DNA of 64,000 nucleotides from Streptomyces sp. H27-H1 (GCF_026627445.1 NZ_JAPNLJ010000002.1:203677-267676), one strand, 5' to 3'. Shown: positions 27,396 through 36,773, counted from the stretch's first letter. A program made the numbers and translations. The notes: generated by a model not told the origin, from the sequence alone.

Positions 27396-28976
27396 TCAGC
27401 CCTTGCTGATCTCCCAGAAGCGGAAGACGGTGGAGGCGTCCAGGGACCACTGCAGGCCGGTCACGTTGGGGCGGGTGACGGCGTACTGCTTGCTCTGCCA
27501 GAGGGGGAGCAGCGGGATCTCGTCGGCGACGATGTCCTGGAGGCGGCTGTAGTCGCCGCTGGCGGAGCCGCGGTCGGACTTCGCGGAGGTCGACGGGATG
27601 ATCGTCCCGGTGATCTCTTTGTTGTCGTAGTTGTTGTGCAGCACGTTGTCGGGGCCGAAGAAGGGCTGCGTGAAGTTGTCGGCGTCGGGGTAGTCGGGGA
27701 CCCAGCCCTTGACGTAGACGCCGTACTTGCCTGCCTGGATGTCCTTCTCGTACTGCTCGAACTCGACGGACTTGACGTCGGCTTCGAAGAGGCCGCTGCT
27801 GTTGAGCTGTTTGGCGATGAGCTGGAATTCCTGGTCGGTCGCGGGGCCGTAGCGGCTGGGCGTCGAGTACAGGGTGATCTTCACCTTGTCCTTGATGCCG
27901 GCCGTGCGGAGGGCGGCCTTGGCCTTCTCGGGCTGGGGGGCGCCGCCGTAGCGGTCGAAGAAGGCGGTGGTGTGGGAGGCGATGCCGGCCGGGACGATGG
28001 AGTAGAGCGGGGTGGCGGTCGATTCGTAGACCTGCCTGACGAGGGCTTCGCGGTCGACGAGGTAGGCGATGGCCTTGCGGACGGGGAGTTTCCCGGCCAC
28101 GGGGTCGCTCACGTTGAAGACGAGGTGCTCGACTTCGGCGCCGGCTCCCTGGACCACTTCGACCTTGCCGTCTCCGGTCTGGGCGGCGACCAGGCCGGCG
28201 ATGTCCTTGGCGGCGAGTCCGCGGAAGGCGAAGTCGACGTCTCCGTCTTCGAGGACCTTCTTGAGGGCGGCCTGGTCCTCGTTGAAGAACTTCATGGTGA
28301 CGCCGCTGTTCTTCGGCTTGGCCTTGCCGGTGTAGGCGTCGTTGACGGAGAAGGCGGCGCTCTTGTCGTTGATGGAGTCCAGTGTGTAGACGCCCGACCC
28401 GAAGGCCTTGCCATCGGTGCGGAGTTTGTCCGCGGGGTACTGGGTGTGGTCGACGATGGAGCCGGCGCCGGATGCGATCTTGCTGGGGAAGGTCGCGTCG
28501 GGCGCCTTGAGGCGGAAGACGACGGTCTTGTCGTCGGGGGTGTCGATGGAGCCGATCGACGCGAGCATGACGGCGGGGCCGTTCTCGTCGTTGATCTTGA
28601 GGGTGCGCTCGAAGGAGTACTTGACGTCCTGGGCGGTGAGGCTGTTGCCGTTGCTGAACTTCAGTCCGTCGCGCAGGGTGCACACGTAGGTTCTGCTCTC
28701 ACTGCCCTCGAAGGCGCAGGCTTCCGCCGCGTCCGGTTCGGGGGTGGTGGCGCCCTTGGGGAAGCTGAGCAGGGACTGGAAAACGTTGTTGAAGAGCAGC
28801 CAGGAGCCGGGGTCGTAGCCCGAGGCGGGGTCGGTGGCCTTGACCCTGTCGGATATGCCCATGACGACACCCTTGCCGCTGCCGGCGCTGGAGCCGTCCG
28901 TCGCACCGCAACCGCTGAGCAGTGCGGCGGTGGTGGCCGCTCCGAGCGGGGCCGCCAACCACTGGTTACGTCTCAT
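27396..28976 (-). CDS. ABC-transporter solute-binding lipoprotein, peptide family 5 (copy 1)
   Basis: 526 residues from ATG 28974-28976; the GTG just before it is also possible (GAAGGA lies 7 bases before the GTG). The lipobox LLSGC gives a membrane anchor. The family 5 (OppA/DppA) fold is evident: FSNGNSLTAQDVKYSFERT, NDENGPAVMLASIGSIDTP, and the domain-2 segments KGWVPDYPDADN and FFGPDNVLHNNYDN. It follows a similar gene by about 150 bp. No permease or ATPase gene is nearby, so the partners are elsewhere or it acts as an orphan sensor. The ligand is probably a peptide. Confidence 0.9.
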   Translation of the reverse strand: MRRNQWLAAPLGAATTAALLSGCGATDGSSAGSGKGVVMGISDRVKATDPASGYDPGSWLLFNNVFQSLLSFPKGATTPEPDAAEACAFEGSESRTYVCTLRDGLKFSNGNSLTAQDVKYSFERTLKINDENGPAVMLASIGSIDTPDDKTVVFRLKAPDATFPSKIASGAGSIVDHTQYPADKLRTDGKAFGSGVYTLDSINDKSAAFSVNDAYTGKAKPKNSGVTMKFFNEDQAALKKVLEDGDVDFAFRGLAAKDIAGLVAAQTGDGKVEVVQGAGAEVEHLVFNVSDPVAGKLPVRKAIAYLVDREALVRQVYESTATPLYSIVPAGIASHTTAFFDRYGGAPQPEKAKAALRTAGIKDKVKITLYSTPSRYGPATDQEFQLIAKQLNSSGLFEADVKSVEFEQYEKDIQAGKYGVYVKGWVPDYPDADNFTQPFFGPDNVLHNNYDNKEITGTIIPSTSAKSDRGSASGDYSRLQDIVADEIPLLPLWQSKQYAVTRPNVTGLQWSLDASTVFRFWEISKG

Positions 28977-29052
28977 CACGCGAACGTCCTTCTCAGTCTC
29001 ACTGGGTCGTCTGGCTCTGTCTGCGTCGTCTTCCGGTCCGTGGTGTGGTCAC

Positions 29053-29128
29053 GGGCCGGGGTCTGGGGCCGGGGTCCGGTTCCGGCCTGGGCCGGGGTCC
29101 GTGGCCGGTGCCGGTTCCGGGGTCGGGG
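29053..29128. repeat. G-rich short direct repeats between the two solute-binding genes
   Basis: Four imperfect copies of GGGCCGGGGTCC occur in about 75 bp on the + strand, with GGTTCCGG between. They lie between the stop of the upstream gene (29131) and the start of the downstream gene. Runs of four Gs could form a G-quadruplex, or the repeats could act as a weak terminator. This is a description, not a known element. Confidence 0.5.
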
Positions 29129-29130
29129 TG

Positions 29131-30735
29131 TCAGCCGCTGACGCCGCGGCCGAGCTCCCAGAGCTGGAGGTCGGAGATGGAGTTGACCGACCAGGCCACT
29201 CCGGTGATCCCGTCGCGTGCGGCGACGTACTGCTTGCCCTGCCACAGGGGCAGTACGGGTACGTCCTCCGCGACGATGTCCTGCATCTCCGCGATCGCGG
29301 GGGCGGCTACGCCCCGGTCGGCGGCGCGGCGCGATTCGGGGATGAGCCTGGTGCGCACCGTGGTGTTGGCGTACGGCGTGCCCAGGAAGTTGTCCTGCTC
29401 CAGGAAGGGGGCGAGGAAGTTGTCGGCGTCGGGGTAGTCGGGGAACCAGCCGAGGCCGTAGGCGGCGTAGTCGCCCTTCTTCTGGGCGGGCCTGAACACG
29501 GCCCATTCGGCGCCCTGGACGGTGATGTCGAAGAGCCGGGTGGAGTTCAGCTGGGTCTTGAGGGCTTCGAACTCGGCCGCGGTGCCGTCACCGTAGTGGT
29601 CGTTGGTGTAATTGAGGGTGAGCTTGACCGGGGTTTTGATCCCGGCGGCCTTCAGCAGGTCGGCGGCCTTGGCGGTGTTGGCTTCGCCGTACTTGTTGAA
29701 GAAGGAGTTGACGTGGCCGGTCACGGCGGTGGGGACCAGTGAGTACAGGGGCTGCGCGGACTTGCCGTAGACCTTGTTGATGAGGGCGCCACGGTCGACG
29801 GCCGCGGCGAGGGCCTGGCGTACGGCCTTGTCCTTGACTCCGGGGGCGTCCGTGTTGAAACCGAGGTAGCGGATCTCCAGGCCGGGCATGGGGACGAGCT
29901 TGATGCCCTTGGGGGGATTCACGGAGAGCCCGGTGATCTGGGCGGGCGACAGGGTGCGGGAGACCATGTGGATGGTGCCGCGTTCCAGGGCCTTGCCCAT
30001 GGCGTCGGAGTCGTCGAAGGCGCGCAGTTCGGCCTTGTCGTTCTGCAGCTTCAGGTCGCCCTTGTAGTTCGGGTTCTTGCTGAAGACGGCGCGCACCAGG
30101 CGGTTGTCCTTGACTTCGGTCTTCACCGTGTAGGGGCCGGAGCCGTCTACGGCGAAGCCCTGGCGGAGCTTCTTGGCGTCGTACTTCTTGGCGCTGACGA
30201 TGCCGGCGGCGGGGGTGGAGAGTTTGTACGGGAAGGTGGCGTCGGCGGTCTTCAGGTGGAAGACGACGGTGTCGGTGCCCTTGGTCTCGACGGTGTCGAT
30301 GGTGGAGAGCAGCGAGGAGGGGCCGTTCTCGTCCTTGATGGCGAGGACGCGCTCGATGGAGAACTTGACGTCCTGGGCGGTGAGCGGGTCTCCGCCGGCG
30401 AAGGTGAGGCCGGGGCGCAGGATGCAGCGGTAGCTCTCGTTGCCTGCGTCGGTGAAGCGGCAGTCGGTGGCTGCTTCGGGGACGGGCTGGCCGCCGCCGC
30501 GCGGGATGTGCATGAGCGTCTGGACGGCCTGGCGGAGGATGTTCCAGCTGCCGGCGTCGTAGGCGTAGGCGGGGTCGAGCGGGGCGGGGGCGTAGTCGGC
30601 TGCCTCGAACCGGTCGGTGGTGCCGACGACGATCGCTCCGGATCCCGCTCCTGCGCCGCCGGTGCTGCCGCAGGCGGTCAGCGCGGGGGTGAGCAGTCCG
30701 GCGGCTGCCGTCAGCGCCATGGTCTTGCGGTTCAT
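29131..30735 (-). CDS. ABC-transporter solute-binding lipoprotein, peptide family 5 (copy 2)
   Basis: 534 residues from the ATG at 30733-30735. The lipobox is ALTAC, followed by a Gly/Ser linker. The same family 5 markers occur as in copy 1: FAGGDPLTAQDVKFSIER, IKDENGPSSLLSTIDTVE, and LGWFPDYPDADNFLAPFLEQ. The two proteins align along their length, so the pair arose by duplication, though they have diverged far. There is no permease or ATPase gene on either side. A 480-bp noncoding region precedes it, holding a short inverted repeat. Its ligand is probably an oligopeptide. Confidence 0.9.
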   Translation of the reverse strand: MNRKTMALTAAAGLLTPALTACGSTGGAGAGSGAIVVGTTDRFEAADYAPAPLDPAYAYDAGSWNILRQAVQTLMHIPRGGGQPVPEAATDCRFTDAGNESYRCILRPGLTFAGGDPLTAQDVKFSIERVLAIKDENGPSSLLSTIDTVETKGTDTVVFHLKTADATFPYKLSTPAAGIVSAKKYDAKKLRQGFAVDGSGPYTVKTEVKDNRLVRAVFSKNPNYKGDLKLQNDKAELRAFDDSDAMGKALERGTIHMVSRTLSPAQITGLSVNPPKGIKLVPMPGLEIRYLGFNTDAPGVKDKAVRQALAAAVDRGALINKVYGKSAQPLYSLVPTAVTGHVNSFFNKYGEANTAKAADLLKAAGIKTPVKLTLNYTNDHYGDGTAAEFEALKTQLNSTRLFDITVQGAEWAVFRPAQKKGDYAAYGLGWFPDYPDADNFLAPFLEQDNFLGTPYANTTVRTRLIPESRRAADRGVAAPAIAEMQDIVAEDVPVLPLWQGKQYVAARDGITGVAWSVNSISDLQLWELGRGVSG

Positions 30736-31217
30736 GCTGGAAGTACTCCCTCGACCCGGCACTTGTTTCAAAGCTGGCGTGGAGGGCATCGCGACGGTCG
30801 CCCGTTCGGGGCGGAACGATCGGGCCGGTGTTGTGACGATCGGTCCACGCGGTTCCGGAACAGGGGGTGTGTTTCCGGGACGGCTGAGGTGCGGCGCAGT
30901 GCCCGGATCGACACTAGTGGCCTGGGGAGGGGTGGCTTGAACCGTGGGGAGCGGGGGTGTTGTCGCTCCGTCGCGGGAGTTGACCGGGGGTGTGCACGGG
31001 GTGGGGCGCAGATTCGGTCAGGTGCTGATCAATGGGGACACAAGGGGTGGTGCGGGAGGGGGCGCAGTGGTGCGAAGGGGTCTTTGTGGGTGACAAAGGT
31101 CACCTGGGGCAACTCCCCCGGTAGGGATGGATTTTCGGCCTCCGGGGAGGGGTACGAAAGATCCGCCCGCGGGACCTTGGTCCTGGGGGCGGATCGTCCG
31201 GTACGGAGCGTGCGCGC
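30736..31217. other. 482-bp noncoding region upstream of copy 2 and downstream of the HAD gene
   Basis: I see no credible gene here. It is G-rich on the + strand. It holds the HAD-gene terminator (31160-31195) and an inverted repeat, GGTGAC-AAAG-GTCACC, at 31089-31104, which could be an operator. No good -35/-10 pair for the leftward solute-binding gene was found close to its start. The length and the inverted repeat suggest regulation. Confidence 0.5.
31160..31195 (-). terminator. Terminator downstream of the HAD hydrolase gene
   Basis: GATCCGCCC and GGGCGGATC form 9-bp outer arms; an inner GGACC/GGTCC pair tops the stem. On the leftward RNA it is followed by TTTCGTACC. It lies 23 bp past the stop. 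Confidence 0.8.
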
Positions 31218-31919
31218 TCAGTTCAGCGGAGTGATGAGGGAGCGCAGGAACGGCAGGTCCACGTCTTCGAGGGAGCGGACGATGGTGCGGCCCGGGGCCG
31301 GCGCGATCAGGCCGACGGAGGGGATGGCGACGACCCGGCAGCCGGCGGCCTCGGCGGCGGCGACTCCGGTGGCGGTGTCCTCGATGACGGCGCAGCGGGA
31401 GGGGTGGGCCCCGAGGGCTTGGGCGGCGATGAGGTAGGGGTCGGGGTGCGGCTTGGTGCGCGGGACCTCGTCGCCGGCGACCGTGAGGGTGAAGCGGTCG
31501 CGTCCGAGGGTGAGCAGGACCTGGTCGATGACGCGCCGGTGGGAGGCGGAGACCAGGGCGGTGGGGACGTTGTGCAGGGCCAGCTCGCTCAGCAGGCGTT
31601 CGGCGCCGGGCATGAGGGGTACGCGGTCGGCGATGCGGGCTTCGAAGCGCTCGTTGAGCAGGACGGTGAGCTCGGCGAGGCCGATGTCGGCGCCGGTGGA
31701 TTCGATGAGGAAGCCGCCGCTGCGGGTCATGGGGCCGCCGACGACGATGTCCCGCCAGGATTCGTCGAGGCGGTGGCCGAGTTCACCGAAGACACCGACT
31801 TCGATCTCCCACCAGAATCCCTCGGTGTCGACGAGGGTGCCGTCCATGTCGAGCAGCACCGCCTGCAGGGCGTGTCCGTCGGCCGTACGGGCGACGGGGG
31901 CGGGGACTGTGCTCGTCAT
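31218..31919 (-). CDS. HAD-family hydrolase (phosphatase/phosphomutase-like)
   Basis: 233 residues from the ATG at 31917-31919, preceded by GGAAAGGTG. The HAD motif I is LLDMDGTLVDTE (residues about 22-33), with both catalytic Asp residues; the motif II Ser is in ALVSASHRR and the motif IV region is in VIEDTATGVAAAEAAG. A helical cap follows motif I, as in phosphoglycolate-phosphatase or beta-phosphoglucomutase relatives. The Lys of motif III is in PRTKPHPDPY. It lies downstream of metH (terminator between). The substrate is unknown. Confidence 0.92.
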   Translation of the reverse strand: MTSTVPAPVARTADGHALQAVLLDMDGTLVDTEGFWWEIEVGVFGELGHRLDESWRDIVVGGPMTRSGGFLIESTGADIGLAELTVLLNERFEARIADRVPLMPGAERLLSELALHNVPTALVSASHRRVIDQVLLTLGRDRFTLTVAGDEVPRTKPHPDPYLIAAQALGAHPSRCAVIEDTATGVAAAEAAGCRVVAIPSVGLIAPAPGRTIVRSLEDVDLPFLRSLITPLN

Positions 31920-31954
31920 GCGCGCACCTTTCCGGGGGTCCGTTGGGGACGACA

Positions 31955-32007
31955 AGGCCGGTCACCTCGCCTCCGGGGGCGTACCCGGGGGAACAGGTGA
32001 CCGGCCT
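31955..32007 (-). terminator. Hairpin after metH
   Basis: AGGCCGGTCACCT and AGGTGACCGGCCT form a 13-bp perfect stem around a 27-nt GC-rich loop. It lies 33 bp past the metH stop and 36 bp before the HAD gene start. Confidence 0.75.
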
Positions 32008-32039
32008 GTATGGGACCGACAAGTGTACGTCGTTCTGCG

Positions 32040-35000
32040 TCAGCGTGCGTTGAAATACTTCGCTTGGGGGTGGTGGATGACGATTGCGTCGGTGGACTGC
32101 TCGGGGTGGAGCTGGAACTCCTCGGAGAGGTGGACGCCGATCCGCTCGGGCTGGAGGAGGTCGGCGATCTTTGCGCGGTCCTCGAGGTCGGGGCAGGCGC
32201 CGTAGCCGAGGGAGAAGCGGGCGCCGCGGTACTTGAGGTCGAACATGTCCTCGACCTGTGCCGGGTCCTCGCCGCCGAAGCCGAGCTCGGCGCGGACGCG
32301 GGCGTGCCAGTACTCAGCCATGGCCTCGGCGAGCTGGACGGACAGGCCGTGCAGCTCGAGGTAGTCGCGGTAGGAGTCGGATGCGAAGAGCTTGGCCGTG
32401 GCCTCGCCGATCTTCGAGCCGACGGTGACGACCTGGAGGCCGACGACGTCGATCTCGCCGGATTCCTCGGGGCGGAAGAAGTCGGCGAGGCACAGGCGGC
32501 GGCCACGGCGCTGGCGCGGGAAGGTGAAGCGGGTCCGCTCGTTGCCGGCGTCGTCGAGGATGATCAGGTCCTCGCCCTTGGAGACGCAGGGGAAGTACCC
32601 GTAGACCACGGCCGCTTCGAGCAGGTTCTCGGTGTGCAGCTTGTCCAGGAGCCCGCGCAGGCGCGGGCGGCCCTCCGACTCGACGAGCTCCTCGTACGTG
32701 GCTCCGCCTGCGCGGGCCTGCTTGAGGCCCCACTGGCCCTTGAAGAGGGCGCCTTCGTCGAGCCAGGAGGCGTAGTCCTTGAGCGGAATGCCCTTGACCA
32801 CGCGGGTGCCCCAGAACGGCGGGGTGGGGACCGGGTTGTCGGTGGGGGTGTCGGAGCGGCCGCCGGGCTCCTCCGCCTCCTCGACGAGGACGGGCGTGTC
32901 CCTCTTGGCGACGCGGCGCTGCTTGAGCTCGGGCAGGGTGGCGCCCGGGACTCCGCGCTTGACGGCGATGAGGGCGTCCATGAGGCGTAGGCCTTCGAAG
33001 GCGTCGCGGGCGTAGCGGACTTCGCCTTCGTAGATCTCGTGGAGGTCCTGCTCGACGTAGGCGCGGGTCAGGGCGGCGCCGCCGAGGATCACCGGGTAGT
33101 CGGCCGCCAGCTTGCGCTGGTTGAGCTCCTCCAGGTTCTCCTTCATGATCACCGTCGACTTCACCAGCAGACCCGACATGCCGATCACATCGGCCTTGTG
33201 CTCCTGCGCCGCCTCCAGAATCGCGGAAACCGGCTGCTTGATACCAATATTGACGACGTTGTAGCCATTATTGGTGAGGATGATGTCGACAAGGTTCTTG
33301 CCGATGTCATGGACATCCCCACGGACCGTGGCCAGCACGATCGTGCCCTTGCCATCCGCATCGGACTTCTCCATGTGCGGCTCGAGATGCGCGACCGCGT
33401 TCTTCATCACCTCAGCCGACTGCAGCACGAACGGCAACTGCATCTGACCGGAGCCGAACAGCTCCCCCACAACCTTCATACCCTCCAGCAGGGTGTCATT
33501 GACGATGTCGAGCGCGGGCCTGGTCTCCAGCGCCTCGTCGAGGTCGGCCGCCAGGCCGTTCTTCTCACCATCGATGATCCGGCGCTGCAGCCGCTCGTCC
33601 AGCGGCAACGCGAGAAGCTCCTCGGCCCGGCCCGCCTTCATCGACTTGGTGTTGACCCCCTCGAAGAGAGCCATCAGCTTCTGCAGCGGGTCATACCCCT
33701 CCGCACGCCGGTCATAGATGAGGTCGAGAGCGGTGCCCACCTGCTCATCGTCGAACCGGGCGATCGGCAAAATCTTGCTGGCGTGGACGATCGCCGAATC
33801 CAGACCGGCCTTCACGCACTCATCGAGGAAAACCGAGTTCAGCAGGACACGGGCGGCCGGATTCAGACCGAAGGAGATGTTCGACAGACCCAGCGTCGTC
33901 TGCACATCCGGGTGACGGCGCTTCAGCTCCCGGATCGACTCGATCGTCGCGATCCCGTCCTTACGCGACTCCTCCTGACCCGTACAGATCGTGAACGTCA
34001 GCGTGTCGATGAGGATGTCCGACTCGTGAATCCCCCAGTTCCCCGTCAGATCGGCGATCAGACGCTGCGCGATGGCGACCTTGTGCTCGACGGTGCGGGC
34101 CTGGCCCTCCTCATCGATCGTCAGCGCGATCAGTGCCGCACCGTGCTCCTGGGCGAGGCCGGTGACCTTCGCGAACCGGGACTCCGGCCCGTCGCCGTCC
34201 TCGTAGTTCACGGAGTTGATGACCGCGCGGCCGCCCAGCTTCTCCAGACCCGCCCGCAGAACAGGAACCTCGGTCGAGTCCAGGACGATCGGCAGCGTCG
34301 ACGCGGTCGCGAAACGTCCGGCCAGCTCCTTCATGTCCGCGACCCCGTCACGGCCCACGTAGTCCACGCACAGGTCGAGCATGTGCGCGCCCTCACGGAT
34401 CTGGTCGCGGACCATCTCCACACAGTCGTCCCAACGCGCCTCGAGCATGGCATCACGGAACTTCTTCGACCCGTTCGCGTTCGTCCGCTCACCGATCGCC
34501 ATGAACGAAATGTCCTGCCGGAACGGCACCGTCTGATACAGCGAGGACGCACCCGGCTCCGGGCTCGGCCGGCGCACCGCCGGGCTCAGACCGCGGACCC
34601 GCTCCACGACCTGGCGCAGGTGCTCAGGCGTCGTACCGCAGCAGCCACCGACCAGGGAAAGCCCGTACTCACGGACGAAAGTCTCCTGCGCGTCCGCCAG
34701 CTCGGACGCGGACAACGGATAGTGCGCACCGTTCTTCCCCAACACCGGCAGACCCGCATTCGGCATGCACGAAAGGGGGATACGGGAGTTCCGCGCGAGA
34801 TACCGCAGGTGCTCACTCATCTCAGCCGGCCCGGTCGCACAGTTCAGGCCGATCATGTCGATACCGAGCGGCTCCAACGCCGTCAGCGCCGCGCCGATCT
34901 CCGAACCGAGGAGCATCGTGCCGGTGGTCTCCACGGTCACGGAGCAGATCAGCGGGACGGACACGCCGAGGGCCTCCATGGCGCGGCGGGCGCCGACGAT

Positions 35001-35549
35001 GGAGGACTTGGTCTGCAGGAGGTCCTGGGTGGTTTCGACGAGGAGGGCGTCGGCGCCGCCGGTGATCAGGCCTTCGGCGTTGATCTGGTAGGCGTCGCGG
35101 ATGGTCGCGTAGTCGATGTGGCCCAGGGTGGGGAGCTTGGTGCCGGGGCCCATCGAGCCCAGTACCCAGCGCTGCTGCCCGGTGGAGGCGGTGAACTCGT
35201 CGGCGACCTCGCGGGCGATGCGGGCGCCGGCCACCGACAGCTCGTGGTTGCGGTCGGCGATGTCGTACTCGGCGAGGGCGGCGTAGTTGGTGCCGAAGGT
35301 GTTGGTCTCGACGCAGTCGACGCCGGCCTCGAAGTACTCGCGGTGCACGTTGGCCACGATGTCGGGGCGGGTGGCGTTGAGGACCTCGTTGCAGCCTTCG
35401 AGCTGTTCGAAGTCTTCCATCGTGGGGTCCTGCGCCTGGAGCATCGTTCCCATGGCTCCGTCGGCGACGACCACGCGGGTCGCCAGTGCCTGGCGGAGGG
35501 CGTCGGCCCGGGTCTGGGTGTCTGCGGGCGGGTTCGGCAACGAGGCCAT
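32040..35549 (-). CDS. metH: Cobalamin-dependent methionine synthase MetH
   Basis: 1169 residues from the ATG at 35547-35549 with GGGAG upstream. MetH transfers a methyl group from methyltetrahydrofolate to homocysteine via cobalamin. The modules in order are: the homocysteine domain (DGAMGTMLQ; the zinc-binding GGCCGTTPEH near residue 320), the pterin domain (MAIGERTNANGSKKF), the cobalamin domain (DVHDIGKNLVDIIL, with the axial His, and GMSGLLVKSTV), and the reactivation domain at the C-terminus. The middle of the gene has a different base composition from both ends (see findings). No B12-riboswitch box was found in the 264-bp leader. Confidence 0.96.
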   Translation of the reverse strand: MASLPNPPADTQTRADALRQALATRVVVADGAMGTMLQAQDPTMEDFEQLEGCNEVLNATRPDIVANVHREYFEAGVDCVETNTFGTNYAALAEYDIADRNHELSVAGARIAREVADEFTASTGQQRWVLGSMGPGTKLPTLGHIDYATIRDAYQINAEGLITGGADALLVETTQDLLQTKSSIVGARRAMEALGVSVPLICSVTVETTGTMLLGSEIGAALTALEPLGIDMIGLNCATGPAEMSEHLRYLARNSRIPLSCMPNAGLPVLGKNGAHYPLSASELADAQETFVREYGLSLVGGCCGTTPEHLRQVVERVRGLSPAVRRPSPEPGASSLYQTVPFRQDISFMAIGERTNANGSKKFRDAMLEARWDDCVEMVRDQIREGAHMLDLCVDYVGRDGVADMKELAGRFATASTLPIVLDSTEVPVLRAGLEKLGGRAVINSVNYEDGDGPESRFAKVTGLAQEHGAALIALTIDEEGQARTVEHKVAIAQRLIADLTGNWGIHESDILIDTLTFTICTGQEESRKDGIATIESIRELKRRHPDVQTTLGLSNISFGLNPAARVLLNSVFLDECVKAGLDSAIVHASKILPIARFDDEQVGTALDLIYDRRAEGYDPLQKLMALFEGVNTKSMKAGRAEELLALPLDERLQRRIIDGEKNGLAADLDEALETRPALDIVNDTLLEGMKVVGELFGSGQMQLPFVLQSAEVMKNAVAHLEPHMEKSDADGKGTIVLATVRGDVHDIGKNLVDIILTNNGYNVVNIGIKQPVSAILEAAQEHKADVIGMSGLLVKSTVIMKENLEELNQRKLAADYPVILGGAALTRAYVEQDLHEIYEGEVRYARDAFEGLRLMDALIAVKRGVPGATLPELKQRRVAKRDTPVLVEEAEEPGGRSDTPTDNPVPTPPFWGTRVVKGIPLKDYASWLDEGALFKGQWGLKQARAGGATYEELVESEGRPRLRGLLDKLHTENLLEAAVVYGYFPCVSKGEDLIILDDAGNERTRFTFPRQRRGRRLCLADFFRPEESGEIDVVGLQVVTVGSKIGEATAKLFASDSYRDYLELHGLSVQLAEAMAEYWHARVRAELGFGGEDPAQVEDMFDLKYRGARFSLGYGACPDLEDRAKIADLLQPERIGVHLSEEFQLHPEQSTDAIVIHHPQAKYFNAR

Positions 35550-35774
35550 GGTTGAGCTCCCTGGGATGCGACGGCTGTCGGCTTTGCACCCCCTCTGTGT
35601 CAAGGGTGCACGCCGCCAGGGTAACGGTGCGGCCCCGGCCCCGGTGAGGGCGTCCCACGTGGCGGACTGCATTCTGTGGCCGGGGGGCGGCGGCTTTCGG
35701 CCGGGGGCGTCCTGGACGACTCCTTGCGTCGGACTCCGCTCCCCTCATGCGAGAAGTCGGCATCGACCGATAGT

Positions 35775-35791
35775 GTTCAGCATTGTCGAAC
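35775..35791. promoter_or_regulatory. Candidate GylR operator in front of gylR
   Basis: GTTCAGCATTGTCGAAC is a 17-bp imperfect palindrome 22 bp before the gylR start. It matches 14 of 17 positions of the site before glpF. GylR is known in S. coelicolor to control its own gene and the glycerol operon, so a shared palindrome upstream of both is a good operator candidate. Confidence 0.6.
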
Positions 35792-35813
35792 TACGTCAGC
35801 AGGAGGCTGCGCG

Positions 35814-36581
35814 ATGGCACGGAACATCCAGTCGCTCGAACGAGCCGCTGCGATGCTGCGGCTCCTGGCGGGCGGCGAGCGCCGCCTGGGGCTCTCGGAC
35901 GTGGCCTCCTCGCTGGGGCTGGCCAAGGGCACGGCGCACGGGATCCTGCGCACGCTGCAGGCCGAGGGCTTCGTGGAGCAGGATCCGGCCTCGGGCCGCT
36001 ATCAGCTCGGCGCGGAGCTGCTGCGCCTGGGCAACAGCTATCTGGACGTCCACGAGCTGCGGGCGCGCGCGCTGGTGTGGACGGACGACCTGGCCCGCGC
36101 GAGCGGGGAGAGCGTGTACGTGGGGGTGCTACACAAGAGCGGGGTGCTGATCATGCACCACGTGTTCCGGCCCGACGACAGCCGTCAGGTTCTGGAGGTC
36201 GGGGCCATGCAGCCCTTGCACTCCACGGCCCTGGGCAAGGTGCTGTCGGCGTACGACCCGGTGGCGCACACGCAGGTCATGGAGGTCGAGCGGGAGGCCT
36301 TCACCCCCCGGACGGTCACCGACGGGGCCGGCTTCGAGGAGGCGCTGGCTCTGATCCGGGCCCGGGGCTGGGCCAGTGACGTCGAGGAGACCTGGGACGG
36401 GATCGCCTCGGTGGCGGCCCCCATCCACGACCGCCGCAAGATGCCGGTCGGCGCAGTGGCCCTCGCGGGGGCGGTGGAGCGGGTGTGCGGGGACTCCGGG
36501 GAGCCCCGGGCGTCCTTGGTGGCGTCCGTACGGGACTGCGCGCGGTCGGTTTCGCGCGATCTCGGGGCGGGCCGGTTCTGA
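35814..36581 (+). CDS. gylR: Glycerol operon regulator GylR (IclR family)
   Basis: 255 residues from the ATG at 35814 with AGGAGG upstream. The N-terminal winged helix (RLGLSDVASSLGLAKGTAHG, about residues 24-44) and the C-terminal effector domain (LHSTALGKVLSAYDP; IHDRRKMPVGAVALAG) are diagnostic of IclR proteins; the sequence closely follows S. coelicolor GylR (MARNIQSLERAAAMLRLLAG start). GylR represses glycerol uptake genes until glycerol or glycerol-3-phosphate is present. The glpF-glpK-glpD operon follows on the same strand but past a terminator, so gylR has its own transcript. Confidence 0.96.
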   Translation: MARNIQSLERAAAMLRLLAGGERRLGLSDVASSLGLAKGTAHGILRTLQAEGFVEQDPASGRYQLGAELLRLGNSYLDVHELRARALVWTDDLARASGESVYVGVLHKSGVLIMHHVFRPDDSRQVLEVGAMQPLHSTALGKVLSAYDPVAHTQVMEVEREAFTPRTVTDGAGFEEALALIRARGWASDVEETWDGIASVAAPIHDRRKMPVGAVALAGAVERVCGDSGEPRASLVASVRDCARSVSRDLGAGRF

Positions 36582-36611
36582 CCTTGGCGTGACCCCCATC
36601 GCTCTGCCCTG

Positions 36612-36653
36612 ACCACCCACAGGCCACACCAAAGTGGCATTTGGGTGGTTTTT
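36612..36653 (+). terminator. gylR intrinsic terminator with a U-tract
   Basis: ACCACCC pairs with GGGTGGT, with an inner GCCAC/GTGGC stem, and five Ts follow at 36649-36653. This is one of the few terminators in the window with a classical U-tract. It isolates the gylR transcript from the glycerol operon. Confidence 0.88.
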
Positions 36654-36773
36654 GGCGTTTGATGATCACTCAATGGCTCAATTTGTTCGATCTTCCGTCT
36701 GGTAACGATCCGGCTCTTTGGCCTGGGCAACTCTTGACGCCCGCTTCACCTGCGCGGAAAACTGCCGTTCATC

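Noticed and set aside
30914..31096. A 60-codon minus-strand frame in the 482-bp noncoding region
   Set aside because: It has no ribosome-binding site, a Pro/His-rich random composition and no domain.
33039..35555. An 838-codon + strand frame antisense to metH
   Set aside because: metH is complete on the minus strand with all four modules; the antisense frame has no homology.
35550..35813. Possible cobalamin riboswitch before metH
   Set aside because: I looked for the conserved B12 box and the paired helices on the minus strand and did not find them; only a 7-bp hairpin (TGCACCC/GGGTGCA) is present.
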